Below, in pieces: positions 1-8,308 of a stretch of DNA of 64,000 nucleotides. Made by a program: the position numbers and the translations under genes. This DNA is from Fibrobacter sp. (GTDB lineage Bacteria; Fibrobacterota; Fibrobacteria; Fibrobacterales; Fibrobacteraceae), in the NCBI GenBank assembly GCA_024398935.1, contig JAKSIH010000007.1:1-64000 (forward strand), written 5' to 3'. The stretch's first letter is position 1, and every line of letters begins with the position of its first letter. The notes under the pieces were generated by a model. It worked only from the letters and a program-made list of their open reading frames with translations. It was not told the DNA's origin and did no database searches.

Positions 1-390
1 GTAGAGAATCCCTGGACCGTTCGTCAATGGATCCTTCCAGGATGACTGTAGAGAAACCCTGAACTGTCCGTCATTGGATCCTTCCAGGATGACTGTAGAG
101 AATCCCTGGACTGTTCGTCAATGGATCCTTCCAGGATGACTGTAGAGAATCCCTGAACTGTTCGTCACTAGATCCTTCCAGGATGACTGTAGAGAATTCC
201 CTGGACCGTTCGTCAATGGATCCTTCCAGGATGACTGTAGAGAATCTCTGAACCGTTCGTCAATGGATCCTTCCAGGATGACTGTAGAAAATCCCTGGAC
301 CGTTCGTCAATGGATCCTTCCAGGATGACTGTAGAGAATCCCTGGACTGTTCGTCAATGGATCCTTCGCCCCTGCGGGGCTCAGGATGAC
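1..390. repeat. 47-bp tandem repeat array, eight copies
   Basis: Copies begin at 1, 48, 95, 142, 189, 237, 284 and 331. The period is 47 bp, once 48 because of an extra T near 206. Each unit carries gtagagaatccctgg, then cgttcgtcaatgg, then atccttccaggat, the last being a small hairpin ATCCT-tcc-AGGAT. Copies differ by a few substitutions and there are no unique spacers, so this is not a CRISPR. The array runs off the left edge of the window. From 366 to 470 it decays into single 'caggatgacg' pieces and a gCCCCtgcGGGGc hairpin, which is the usual dispersed intergenic repeat style here. No gene is visible in 1-509. Confidence 0.9.
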
Positions 391-509
391 GGAAAAACAG
401 GGTTCAGGATGACGATATGCGGGGTTCAGGATGACGGTGTGCGGAATCCTAGATGACGCAAAGTGAAGCACAGAATGACGCGACATCGCCCGGCTCAGGG
501 CCTACCGCA

Positions 510-2381
510 TTACTTTATCTGCATTCCCTTCAGGTCGAAGCGCTTGCCGCCCTTCTCAATGAAGACCTTCTGGCCTGCAACGCGGAGACGTACCTGGTTT
601 TCAGCAGGGTTTGCCGTGCGATTCACCATGGAAGGACGAATGGCCTCGGGAGTAACCACCGGGCTGTTTTCACCCTTTGCGACACCCGCGACAGCAAAGT
701 TCGGTGCCTTTCCTGCGTTGAGCGCCTCGATAGCGCCAGCCAGATAGGCAAGAGGAGCGTTCCAGTTGATGGCCACTTCGTTGGTTGCATAGCTACAGGT
801 ATTGTCGGTATAGGAGGTTGCAGCCTGACCGGTACGGTAATCCCTGCATTCCCAGGATTCAGAGCCGATATCTTCGCCACCGGGCTGGGGACCGCCCACC
901 AGCATGCCGGGCACCGGAGCGGAAACGCCGTCGGATGTACTGGGACGATGGTGAGGCTTCTTGGGAGACTTGGTTCCAAAACCGGTCATGAAAGACATGT
1001 TCAGGGGATTCTTGCCCAGCAGGTAGTCCAGGACCTTGCGGGCTGCATCATAATACTTCTGCTCGCCGGTAAGGTAGTAGGCGTGAAGAAGCCAGACACC
1101 CTGGTTTGCAGCCACGGCGTTAGATCCCCAGACAAAGTCCTCCTTCGCCATGACAACGCCAAAGCCCTTCTGGGAGCGCTTGACGAATTCGTCGGCAAGG
1201 CCCGTCAGGATGCTCTTGGCAGAAGCAGCGGAAGCACCCATTTCGGTTGTATGGGTTGCAATGCCGTAAACGGCAAGGCCAGTCACGTCACCCCAGTTGG
1301 GAACGCCAGCCTCGGAGACATTCTGCTTGTAGGAGGCATCCCCTGTGGAGATGAACAGTTCGGTACCCGCAAAGAGCTTTTCGTCGCCCAGGCTTCCGTC
1401 ACCATATTCACCAGTAGAAACATCACCCGGATTGCTAAAGGCCTTATTGGGATTCTGGGTTCCCCAGGCATAGGCCTTCTTTGCTGCTTCCAGGCACTTT
1501 GCCGCGTAGGTTGCGTCATAATCCTTATAGACGCGGTAGGCAGCGGCCATGACACCGGCAAAGTCAAACGTTGCGGCAGTTCCCTTGCCGATAACATAAA
1601 TCGGGTCCCTGTCATTTGCGGGCATCACATCGCCCGGGAAACCAAGAGAGGTCATCTTATGGAATACGCCACCATCGGTATCCTGCATGGTGAGCATCCA
1701 GTCCAGATTGTACTTGATTTCGGCAAGCAGATCCGGAAGGGTTCCCTCGGCGGGAATGTTCCACTTGAGAGTCTTGAAATAATCCGGATAGTGCTCGAAC
1801 AGGGAAATGAGGGTGTAAGTCGTAATGCCGGAGTTCACGATATAACGGCCGTAGTCACCGGCATCGTACCAGCCCTTGGAAGACTGGATGGATCCCGAAC
1901 CGGCGGAATTATGCTTCTGGACCGTAGTGTTGGTATGGCCTGCGGCACGCTTCCACTGGAGAGCATAGGATTCTTCCAGGGCCATGGACGCGCGCTGGTA
2001 GTAATACCACTTGAGGGCAGCCTTGGTCACGTCTTCGAAGGTCTTGTCGGAAACTTTAAGATCGTTGCGGACAACCTGGCCGCCCACCTTGATGGAATAG
2101 GTTCCCGGAACCTTAAGGTCGGAAAAATCCACCAGTTGGACTTGCTGATTGTAGGCGTCCCAGGAAGTAGCCGCCTTGGGAGTCGCCGTAAGGACGGTCT
2201 GTCCGTTGGCATCCGCGATTTCCACAGCCCCGTTACCGTCGGCCAGGGTAAATTCCTTGGCATCGTTGGCACGGTAACCGATCTGGTTGATATAGGCCGT
2301 GGCGCTAAATGCGGAGGAAGCGAAAGTCATTGCGGCAATCGCCAGGGGCGCAAACTGCTTAAGACCGAATTTTGTGAACAT
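510..2381 (-). CDS. Secreted GH9 endoglucanase
   Basis: Predicted to hydrolyse internal beta-1,4-glucan bonds of cellulose outside the cell. The 623-residue product has a signal peptide (about 1-26), an N-terminal Ig-like cellulase domain (about 27-112, starting AYINQIGYR), then the GH9 (alpha/alpha)6 barrel. Visible family signatures are WYDAGDYG (171-178, catalytic base Asp), HHRPSTSDG (477-485) and TNEVAINWNAPL with the acid Glu at 535. There is no CBM; the C-terminus ends in the short tail RFDLKGMQIK. The start is supported by AGGAG six bases upstream. The gene stands alone, lacks the palindromic operator of the xylanolytic genes and has only a weak TATATTA box at 2411-2417. Family assignment is secure; the exact substrate is inferred. 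Confidence 0.93.
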   Translation of the reverse strand: MFTKFGLKQFAPLAIAAMTFASSAFSATAYINQIGYRANDAKEFTLADGNGAVEIADANGQTVLTATPKAATSWDAYNQQVQLVDFSDLKVPGTYSIKVGGQVVRNDLKVSDKTFEDVTKAALKWYYYQRASMALEESYALQWKRAAGHTNTTVQKHNSAGSGSIQSSKGWYDAGDYGRYIVNSGITTYTLISLFEHYPDYFKTLKWNIPAEGTLPDLLAEIKYNLDWMLTMQDTDGGVFHKMTSLGFPGDVMPANDRDPIYVIGKGTAATFDFAGVMAAAYRVYKDYDATYAAKCLEAAKKAYAWGTQNPNKAFSNPGDVSTGEYGDGSLGDEKLFAGTELFISTGDASYKQNVSEAGVPNWGDVTGLAVYGIATHTTEMGASAASAKSILTGLADEFVKRSQKGFGVVMAKEDFVWGSNAVAANQGVWLLHAYYLTGEQKYYDAARKVLDYLLGKNPLNMSFMTGFGTKSPKKPHHRPSTSDGVSAPVPGMLVGGPQPGGEDIGSESWECRDYRTGQAATSYTDNTCSYATNEVAINWNAPLAYLAGAIEALNAGKAPNFAVAGVAKGENSPVVTPEAIRPSMVNRTANPAENQVRLRVAGQKVFIEKGGKRFDLKGMQIK

Positions 2382-2716
2382 AGGAACTCCTGAATAATTT
2401 TTTTCAAACTTAATATAAGCTCTGTGGGCAATTTTTCAAAACAAAAACACCTAGGATTCCGTTTACAAGTGTAACAAGTGTTCCCAAAGCGTGCTCTAGA
2501 TGAGAAAAAGGGCATCGCAGGTACGATGTCCTCAAGAAAAGGAAAAAATGAAGGTCCTCGCTTTCAAGGGAAACGCGAGGGGGAATGCTAGATCCTCGCT
2601 TTCGCGAGGATGACAGCAAGAGGGTGCGAGGATGACTGCGGGACGCAAGGGGGATTGCCAGATCCTCGCTTTCGCGAGGATGACTGCAAGAGGGTGCGAG
2701 GATGACTGCGGGATGA
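2382..2716. repeat. Intergenic region with 70-bp direct repeat and REP-like hairpins
   Basis: No gene is visible. Bases 2540-2716 hold two copies of a 70-bp unit containing the perfect hairpin TCCTCGC-tttc-GCGAGGA (from 2593 and 2663), each followed by agggtgcgaggatgactgcgg. The repeats run up to the dxr stop codon, so they will be part of its 3' end. Near 2463-2482 there is a direct repeat acaagtgta/acaagtgtt containing the palindrome TTACAAGTGTAA, upstream of the GH9 gene and possibly regulatory. Confidence 0.7.
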
Positions 2717-3862
2717 CTACTTCAGAAGGTCAAGAGTTAGGCGGCGGGCTTCGGCATCTGCTTCCAGCACCTGATCCAAGGTCAAGTGCCCCGTAAGGTT
2801 GGGAGCGCCGTTGATGATGGTTTCCACATGACGGGGAATGTCGGTGAACTTCAGTTTGCCATCCAGGAAGCGGTCAACGAGGACTTCGTTGGCAGCGTTC
2901 ATCATTGCAGGCACTACACCGCCGCGGCGGCCAGCTTCGAAAGCGAGGGCCAGGCAACGGAACTTGTTGAAGTCCGGTTCGAAGAAGGTGAGCTGACCGA
3001 GAGTGGGCAGGTCCAAGCGCTTGGTTTCGAGGGGCAGGCGTTCTGGCCAGGTGAGGGCCACCTGAATAGGAATGCGCATGTCGGGAGCGCCCAGCTGAGC
3101 CATCAAAGAACCGTCACGGAACTGCACCAGAGAGTGCACCATGGATTGCGGGTGAACCACCACCTTGATCTGTTCGTAAGGGATGTGGAACAGGAAGTGG
3201 GCTTCCAGAACTTCGAGGCCCTTGTTCATCATGGAAGCGGAATCGATGGTAATCTTACGGCCCATGCTCCATACCGGATGGTTGAGGGCGTCTGCCACGG
3301 TGATGTTTTCGAAACGTTCAATATCCCAGGTGCGGAAGGGGCCGCCGGAAGCGGTGATTTCCAGGCATTCCACTTCCTTGTTGGGGCGGTCTGCCAGGCA
3401 CTGGAAAATAGCGCTATGTTCAGAATCAATGGGAGTGATGAAAGCCTTGGGATTTTCAGCAAGCTTGTCCCAGATGACGGGGCCGGCCATGACCATGGTT
3501 TCCTTGTTGGCGAGAGCCACATGCTTGCCGTGTTCGATGGCGGTAATGGTGGGAAGGCAGCCAACGGCACCCATCAGGGCGTTAATGATGATGTCGGCCT
3601 TGGGGTCGGCGGCCAGTTCGCAAAGGCCTTCCATACCGGAGAGCACCGGCATGTTGAGCATGGCACTCAGTTCCTTGGCAGCTTCGGGCTTGAACATGCA
3701 GACACGTTCCACCTTGAACTTGCGGACAATTTCTGCAACCTTTTCAACGCTGGAATTTGCAGCCACAGCATAAATCTTGAACAAATCAGAATGCTGAAGG
3801 CAGACATCTACAGTAGAAGTTCCGATGGAACCAGTAGCACCGAGAAGAACGACATTTTTCAT
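2717..3862 (-). CDS. dxr: 1-deoxy-D-xylulose 5-phosphate reductoisomerase
   Basis: Catalyses the NADPH-dependent conversion of DXP to 2-C-methyl-D-erythritol 4-phosphate, the first committed step of the MEP isoprenoid pathway, in the cytoplasm. The 381-residue length is normal. Visible features are the N-terminal dinucleotide-binding GATGSIGTST (about 8-17), a metal/substrate-binding stretch around ITASGGPFR, and the SMGRKITIDSASMMNKGLE block typical of Dxr. In many bacteria dxr follows cdsA directly, but here galE sits between them. The start has no clear Shine-Dalgarno sequence because the upstream DNA has been taken over by ttagtgg repeats. Confidence 0.97.
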   Translation of the reverse strand: MKNVVLLGATGSIGTSTVDVCLQHSDLFKIYAVAANSSVEKVAEIVRKFKVERVCMFKPEAAKELSAMLNMPVLSGMEGLCELAADPKADIIINALMGAVGCLPTITAIEHGKHVALANKETMVMAGPVIWDKLAENPKAFITPIDSEHSAIFQCLADRPNKEVECLEITASGGPFRTWDIERFENITVADALNHPVWSMGRKITIDSASMMNKGLEVLEAHFLFHIPYEQIKVVVHPQSMVHSLVQFRDGSLMAQLGAPDMRIPIQVALTWPERLPLETKRLDLPTLGQLTFFEPDFNKFRCLALAFEAGRRGGVVPAMMNAANEVLVDRFLDGKLKFTDIPRHVETIINGAPNLTGHLTLDQVLEADAEARRLTLDLLK

Positions 3863-3866
3863 AATA

Positions 3867-3975
3867 ATTAGTGGTTAGTGGTTAGTGATTAGTGGTTAGT
3901 GGTTAGTGGTTAGTGACGCAGGAGATGTTCTTCACTAGCAACTCCTGTTTACTAGCCACTTTTTACTAACCACTT
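3867..3975. repeat. Short ttagtgg-type repeats between galE and dxr
   Basis: Seven or so tandem ttagtgg/ttagtga words fill 3867-3915. A looser inverted counterpart (actagcaactcc, actagccac, actaaccac) lies at 3932-3975. The same words recur at 8105-8190. No promoter box stands out. Confidence 0.75.
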
Positions 3976-3976
3976 C

Positions 3977-4987
3977 TTAATATCCCTCAGGGTTATTCTT
4001 CTGGAAGTTCCAGGAGTCGCGGCACATTTCCTCGATACCGTACTTCGCTTCCCAACCAAGTTCTGCCTTTGCCTTTGCAGGATTGCAATAGCAGGTGGCA
4101 ATGTCACCGGGACGACGGGGTTTGATGCTGTAGGGCACCTTCAAGTTATTAGCCTTTTCGAAAGCGTGAACCACATCCAGAACGGAGTAGCCATGGCCTG
4201 TACCCAAGTTGTAGATGGCAAGACCGCACTTGCGTTCAATAGCCTGCAGGGCACAAACATGGCCGGCAGCCAAATCACAAACGTGAATGTAGTCGCGAAC
4301 GCCGGTGCCATCGGGAGTATCGTAGTCGTTACCGAACACGCCCAGTTCCGCACGGCGACCCACTGCAGTCTGAGTGATGTAGGGCATCAGGTTGTTGGGA
4401 ATGCCGTTGGGATTTTCGCCGATGAGGCCACTCTGGTGGGCGCCAATGGGATTGAAGTAGCGGAGTAGCACCACGTTCCATTCAGGATCGGCCTTCTGCA
4501 AATCCATGAGAACTTCCTCCAGCATGGACTTGGTCTTGCCGTAGGGATTGGTGCACTGGCCCTTGGGGCATTCTTCCGTAATGGGAATGATAGCCGGGTC
4601 ACCGTAAACTGTGGCAGAAGAAGAGAAAATGAAATTCTTGCAGTTGTGCTTACGCATCACGTCCAGCAGAACGAATGTTGCGTTCATGTTGTTCTCGTAA
4701 TATTCCAGAGGCTTTGCCACAGATTCGCCCACAGCCTTGAGACCGGCAAAGTGGATGCAGGCGTCGATGGAATACTCGTCGAACACATCGTTCATTGCAA
4801 CGGCGTTACGGACATCCGCCTTTACAAAGGGAACCGGCTTACCGATAATCTGGGCAACTCGGCGCAGGGATTCTTCGCTGGAATTTGCAAGATTGTCCAC
4901 CACAACAACGGAATGGCCAGCCTTGTCCAGTTCGATGATGGTATGGCTACCGATATAGCCCGCACCGCCTGTAAGAAGAATATTCAT
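3977..4987 (-). CDS. galE: UDP-glucose 4-epimerase
   Basis: Interconverts UDP-glucose and UDP-galactose; serves galactose catabolism (Leloir pathway) and supplies UDP-galactose for surface polysaccharides. It is an extended SDR enzyme: GGAGYIGSH NAD-binding motif at 7-15, SSSATVYG near 122-129, and the catalytic Tyr149-x-x-x-Lys153 in NPYGKTK. I place the start at 4987 (MNILLTGG, 336 residues) because the ATG four codons upstream overlaps the GAGG ribosome-binding site that serves 4987. It lies between the cdsA terminator and dxr, so it probably has its own promoter and may be co-transcribed with dxr. Galactose from the nearby GH2, GH27 or GH95 enzymes could feed it, but that link is only inference. 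Confidence 0.96.
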   Translation of the reverse strand: MNILLTGGAGYIGSHTIIELDKAGHSVVVVDNLANSSEESLRRVAQIIGKPVPFVKADVRNAVAMNDVFDEYSIDACIHFAGLKAVGESVAKPLEYYENNMNATFVLLDVMRKHNCKNFIFSSSATVYGDPAIIPITEECPKGQCTNPYGKTKSMLEEVLMDLQKADPEWNVVLLRYFNPIGAHQSGLIGENPNGIPNNLMPYITQTAVGRRAELGVFGNDYDTPDGTGVRDYIHVCDLAAGHVCALQAIERKCGLAIYNLGTGHGYSVLDVVHAFEKANNLKVPYSIKPRRPGDIATCYCNPAKAKAELGWEAKYGIEEMCRDSWNFQKNNPEGY

Positions 4988-5021
4988 GGTAAACCTCAAT
5001 TATATCTGCCAAGAATTTAGA

Positions 5022-5052
5022 AAATAAAAAATCCCCGCCATAGCGGGGATTC
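5022..5052 (-). terminator. Rho-independent terminator after cdsA
   Basis: Perfect 9-bp stem AATCCCCGC / GCGGGGATT with a 4-base loop, followed on the minus strand by a T-rich run. It ends the pyrH-frr-uppS-cdsA transcript and separates it from galE. Confidence 0.9.
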
Positions 5053-5088
5053 CCTTATACTTGCGATTTGTTCCTGCGATGGGAAAAA

Positions 5089-5973
5089 TTAAGCAAACTT
5101 CTCCATGCAATCCAGGAGGATGTAAAGCATGGGCGCCGTCAGGTAGAAGGAGTCGCAACGGTCCAGGACGCCACCGTGGCCAACAAACAGGTTACCGGAA
5201 TCCTTGGTGCCACTCCAGCGCTTGAGGGCGCTCATCAGAAGGTCGCCAGCCTGACCGGAAATTGCAATGAGGAGCCCTAGGACGCAGCCCTTTACGATGT
5301 CTATCTGGACATTGAAGGCAGACAGTGCGGCAGTCTGGCTAGACCAGTAGGCCACCCAGGCCACCGTAGCCAAGGTGCCCGCCACAGAGCCTTCCCAAGT
5401 TTTCTTGGGGCTGATGCTGGGAGCGAAGAGATGTCGGCCGAAGGGCCCCTTGCCAGCGGCGAACTTTCCGAAGAAGTAGGCCACGGTATCACAGAGCCAC
5501 ATGGAGGTCATCACCAGAATAAAGGCATAGCAATGTTCCAAGCCCTGTCCGTTACCCATCATGAGAACGTTCATGCCGCCCCAGAGGCCAACATACAGGG
5601 GGGCAGCCAGATGAAGCACCAACCAGGGGAACAGATTTTCGATGTTGACCTTGGAATAGGCAACGCTGATATACCCGGCAAAAATGACCAGGCAAGCCAT
5701 GCCCACCACGCAAGGAACCGGCGAGGAAAGTCCAAAGAAGCCACCCTTGGACAGAGCCCATGCTAGAGTCAGGGCAACGGTCGCGATGAAGGAGAATACC
5801 CGCATGTCGGGACCCTGGTACATCTTGCGGACCATGGACGCCCATTCCCAGGCGCCAACGCCACCCAAAAAGCACATCAGGCCTATACGGGAAAAGTCGT
5901 TGAACCACAAAAGGCCAAACACAACGGGAATGGCGATAAAGGCTGTAATTAATCGCTGAGCTAAATTACTCAT
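5089..5973 (-). CDS. cdsA: Phosphatidate cytidylyltransferase
   Basis: Makes CDP-diacylglycerol from CTP and phosphatidic acid, the precursor of membrane phospholipids. The 294-residue product is hydrophobic with about seven or eight membrane segments. The family signature sits near the C-terminal half: SISPKKTWEGSVAG followed by the D-LLMSALKRWSGTKDSGNLFVGHGGVLDRCDS region with its conserved Lys, Asp and His. It overlaps the end of uppS by 8 bases and is preceded by AAGG six bases before ATG, consistent with translational coupling in one operon. Confidence 0.96.
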   Translation of the reverse strand: MSNLAQRLITAFIAIPVVFGLLWFNDFSRIGLMCFLGGVGAWEWASMVRKMYQGPDMRVFSFIATVALTLAWALSKGGFFGLSSPVPCVVGMACLVIFAGYISVAYSKVNIENLFPWLVLHLAAPLYVGLWGGMNVLMMGNGQGLEHCYAFILVMTSMWLCDTVAYFFGKFAAGKGPFGRHLFAPSISPKKTWEGSVAGTLATVAWVAYWSSQTAALSAFNVQIDIVKGCVLGLLIAISGQAGDLLMSALKRWSGTKDSGNLFVGHGGVLDRCDSFYLTAPMLYILLDCMEKFA

Positions 5974-6676
5974 GGAGGACCTTGCCGAAGCGGCGTTCGC
6001 GAGTGTTGAAGAACTCCACCGCTTTCATGAATTCTTCCTTGGTAAAGTCGGGCCAGAGAGTATCCGTTACATAGAACTCGCTGTAGGCGGCCTGCCAGAG
6101 AAGGTAGTTGGAAAGTCTGAATTCGCCACCGGTACGGATAATGAGATCCGGATCGGGAGCACCCTTCAGATAGAGATTTTTTGCAAAAAGGGTTTCATCG
6201 ATGTCATCGACATTCAGAGTCCCTGCGGACACCTGGGAAGCAATGGACTTGACCGCCTCCACGATTTCCTGGCGACCACCATAGGAAATGGCCAGGTTCA
6301 GCTGCATCCCGGTGTTATTTGCGGTAACATCGATTGCAGACTGAAGGCTTGCACGGGGCTTTTCCGGCAAGCGGTCCATATTGCCGATGACAGTCAGCTT
6401 CACATTCTTTTCCATCAGGTCGGGAATTTCCTTGACCACCATCTCGATGAGAAGGTTCATGAGGTAATTCACTTCCTTGGAAGGGCGTCCCCAGTTTTCG
6501 GAGCTGAACACATACAAAGTCATGTGTTCCAGCTTCAGGTTCACGCCCATTTCCACGGCATCGATAGTGGATTCGGTCCCCTTGCGATGGCCGAAGAAAC
6601 GTTCCAGGCCGCGGCTCTTGGCCCAGCGGCCGTTACCGTCCATGATGATTGCAATATGTCGGAGCTGATTTGCCAC
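5966..6676 (-). CDS. uppS: Undecaprenyl diphosphate synthase (isoprenyl transferase)
   Basis: Condenses isopentenyl diphosphate with farnesyl diphosphate to the C55 lipid carrier for cell-wall synthesis. The 236-residue product shows the cis-prenyltransferase motifs: HIAIIMDGNGRWAK near the N-terminus with the catalytic Asp, YVFSSENWGRP in the first half, and DLIIRTGGEFRLSNYLLWQAAYSEFY near 180-205. The start codon is GTG at 6676, chosen because it gives the family's usual N-terminus and has AAGGG seven bases upstream. It lies in the frr-uppS-cdsA operon. Confidence 0.96.
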   Translation of the reverse strand: MANQLRHIAIIMDGNGRWAKSRGLERFFGHRKGTESTIDAVEMGVNLKLEHMTLYVFSSENWGRPSKEVNYLMNLLIEMVVKEIPDLMEKNVKLTVIGNMDRLPEKPRASLQSAIDVTANNTGMQLNLAISYGGRQEIVEAVKSIASQVSAGTLNVDDIDETLFAKNLYLKGAPDPDLIIRTGGEFRLSNYLLWQAAYSEFYVTDTLWPDFTKEEFMKAVEFFNTRERRFGKVLHE

Positions 6677-6717
6677 GCTTTAACCCTTGATAATCCCGAT
6701 TGACAGCAAACTAAGGA

Positions 6718-7251
6718 CTAGACCTTAAGGATGTCGGCTTCCTTGGCGGCAAGGAGAGCGTCGATCTGAGCGATAGCCTTGTCGGTCGCCTTCTGGATTT
6801 CGTCCTGCTGCTTCTTGGCTTCGTCTTCGGGCATTTCCTTGTCCTTCTTGATGGCGTCGTTTGCATCGCGGCGGATGTTGCGGATGGCAACGCGGCCGTC
6901 TTCGGCATGCTTGCGGGCAATCTTAGCCAGTTCCTGACGACGTTCGGTAGTGAGGATCGGAAGAGAAACGCGGATAGAGTTACCATCCTTCATGGGAGTA
7001 AGGCCGATGTTTGCAGCATAGATGGCCTTTTCGATGAGATCCACGATGGTCTTTTCCCAAGGAGCGACGAGAAGCATGCGCGGTTCCGGAACGGAAACCT
7101 TGGCCACCTGGGAAATGGGAGTCGGGGTGCCGTAGTAGTCGATACGGATGTCATTGAGAATTGCGGGGGAAGCCTGACCTGCACGGATCTTGGAAAATTC
7201 ACGTTCGGTAGCTTCGATAGCCTTAGCCATTTTTTCAGAATAATCTGCCAT
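6718..7251 (-). CDS. frr: Ribosome recycling factor
   Basis: Works with EF-G to split post-termination ribosomes. The 177 residues begin MADYSEKMAKAIEATEREFSKIRAGQASPAIL and contain the family's PISQVAKVSVPEPRMLLVAPWEK and GLTPMKDGNSIRVSLPILTTERRQEL stretches, ending with the long charged helix. An AAAGG ribosome-binding site precedes the ATG. It sits between pyrH and uppS, the usual bacterial order. Confidence 0.97.
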   Translation of the reverse strand: MADYSEKMAKAIEATEREFSKIRAGQASPAILNDIRIDYYGTPTPISQVAKVSVPEPRMLLVAPWEKTIVDLIEKAIYAANIGLTPMKDGNSIRVSLPILTTERRQELAKIARKHAEDGRVAIRNIRRDANDAIKKDKEMPEDEAKKQQDEIQKATDKAIAQIDALLAAKEADILKV

Positions 7252-7364
7252 AATAAAACCTTTAATTGATTGATAATTGATAATTGACGATTGATAATTA
7301 TAAATAATCGCGGCAAAGCCGCCTGCCTAATAATTATCAATTATACATCATCAATCATCCATTG
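7252..7364. repeat. AT-rich ttgataattga repeats between frr and pyrH
   Basis: Repeated words ttgataattga / attgacgattgataatta at 7262-7305 and their inverted counterparts at 7328-7360 flank a GCGGC-aaa-GCCGC hairpin at 7310-7322. No U-run follows the hairpin, so it is a weak terminator at best. Confidence 0.6.
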
Positions 7365-8072
7365 TTAACAATGTACCAGTGTTCCTAAATTACCTTCGAC
7401 GGCGGCCTGAGTCAAGCAGCCCTTTTCCATCTTGAACACGAAAATGGGCATATTGTGTTCCATGCACAGGGCAACCGCAGCGGTGTCCATCACCTTAAGT
7501 CCGCGGGCGATCACTTCCTGGTAGGTAATGTCGTCGAAGCGGGTGGCGGTAGGATCCTTCATGGGGTCGGCGGAATAGATGCCGTCCACCTTGGTCACCT
7601 TCATGATCACGTCACATTCGCTCTCGATGGCGCGAAGGGCGGCGCAGCTGTCGGTGGTGAAGAACGGATTGCCGGTACCTGCGGAGAAAATCACCACGGA
7701 ACCGTTTGCGAGAAGTTCAATAGCACGGCGACGGTTGAAGAATTCGCAGATGGGTTCCATACGGATGGCGCTCATGACCACAGAGTTGATTCCCTGCTTG
7801 TCCAGTGCGTCCTGCATGGCAAGACCATTCATTACAGTACCGAGCATTCCCATGGCGTCACCCTGGGCACGGTTCATACCACCGGCACTGGCGCTTACGC
7901 CACGAATCATGTTGCCACCGCCAATGACCAGGGCTACACCTACACCTTTGCGAACTACGTCTGCAATTTCTGACGCCATCTCGTTCAGGATATCGTTGTC
8001 GATTCCGTGACCCTTGGCGCCTGCAAGAGCTTCTCCGCTCAACTTGAGCAAGACTCTATTAAACTTTGCCAT
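7365..8072 (-). CDS. pyrH: UMP kinase
   Basis: Phosphorylates UMP to UDP in pyrimidine nucleotide synthesis. The 235-residue amino-acid-kinase-fold protein starts MAKFNRVLLKLSGEALAG (phosphate-binding loop), and shows ALVIGGGNMIRG, the UMP-binding MDALDKQG-like region (MQDALDKQGINSVVMSAI), and SAGTGNPFFTTDSCAALRAIE typical of bacterial PyrH. GGAG lies seven bases before ATG. It is downstream of tsf, beyond a terminator. Confidence 0.97.
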   Translation of the reverse strand: MAKFNRVLLKLSGEALAGAKGHGIDNDILNEMASEIADVVRKGVGVALVIGGGNMIRGVSASAGGMNRAQGDAMGMLGTVMNGLAMQDALDKQGINSVVMSAIRMEPICEFFNRRRAIELLANGSVVIFSAGTGNPFFTTDSCAALRAIESECDVIMKVTKVDGIYSADPMKDPTATRFDDITYQEVIARGLKVMDTAAVALCMEHNMPIFVFKMEKGCLTQAAVEGNLGTLVHC

Positions 8073-8104
8073 AATTAAACTCCGTATTTGAACCCAATAT
8101 AGTA

Positions 8105-8190
8105 AAGTGATTAGTGATTAGTGGTTAGTAAACAGTGGTTAGTGGTTAGTAAACAGTGGTTGGTGGACAGTGGTTGGTGGTTAGTGGTAG
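8105..8190. repeat. ttagtgg / taaacagtggtt repeat block
   Basis: Tandem words gattagtggttagtaaacagtggttagtgg occur twice, followed by variants ggttggtggacagtggttggtgg. It is the same repeat type as at 3867-3915 and lies between pyrH and the tsf terminator. Confidence 0.75.
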
Positions 8191-8195
8191 GGGAA

Positions 8196-8228
8196 TAAAA
8201 AAGACCGCCCCGTGGGGACGGTCCTTTT
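8196..8228 (-). terminator. Terminator after tsf (bidirectional shape)
   Basis: Stem GACCGTCCC / GGGGCGGTC (9 bp with one G-T pair) around loop CAC at 8203-8223, with an A-run on one side and a T-run on the other, so it could stop transcription in both directions. Confidence 0.88.
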
Positions 8229-8308
8229 TCTAAAAGTGACCAGCAGTTAAAGCAGGAATAAAGACATCCGACGCAAGCGTCTACTATCTACTTCCTACTG
8301 TCTACTCG

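Noticed and set aside
1-390. Regular repeats that might be a CRISPR array
   Set aside because: Units follow each other directly with no unique spacers, and no cas genes are present.
453-2393. Long plus-strand open frames antisense to GH9 and to most enzyme genes
   Set aside because: They mirror the minus-strand genes codon for codon, lack ribosome-binding sites and family motifs, and arise from the codon bias of the true genes.
7310-7322. Hairpin GCGGC-aaa-GCCGC as terminator of pyrH
   Set aside because: Short stem with no following U-run; pyrH and frr are more likely co-transcribed.
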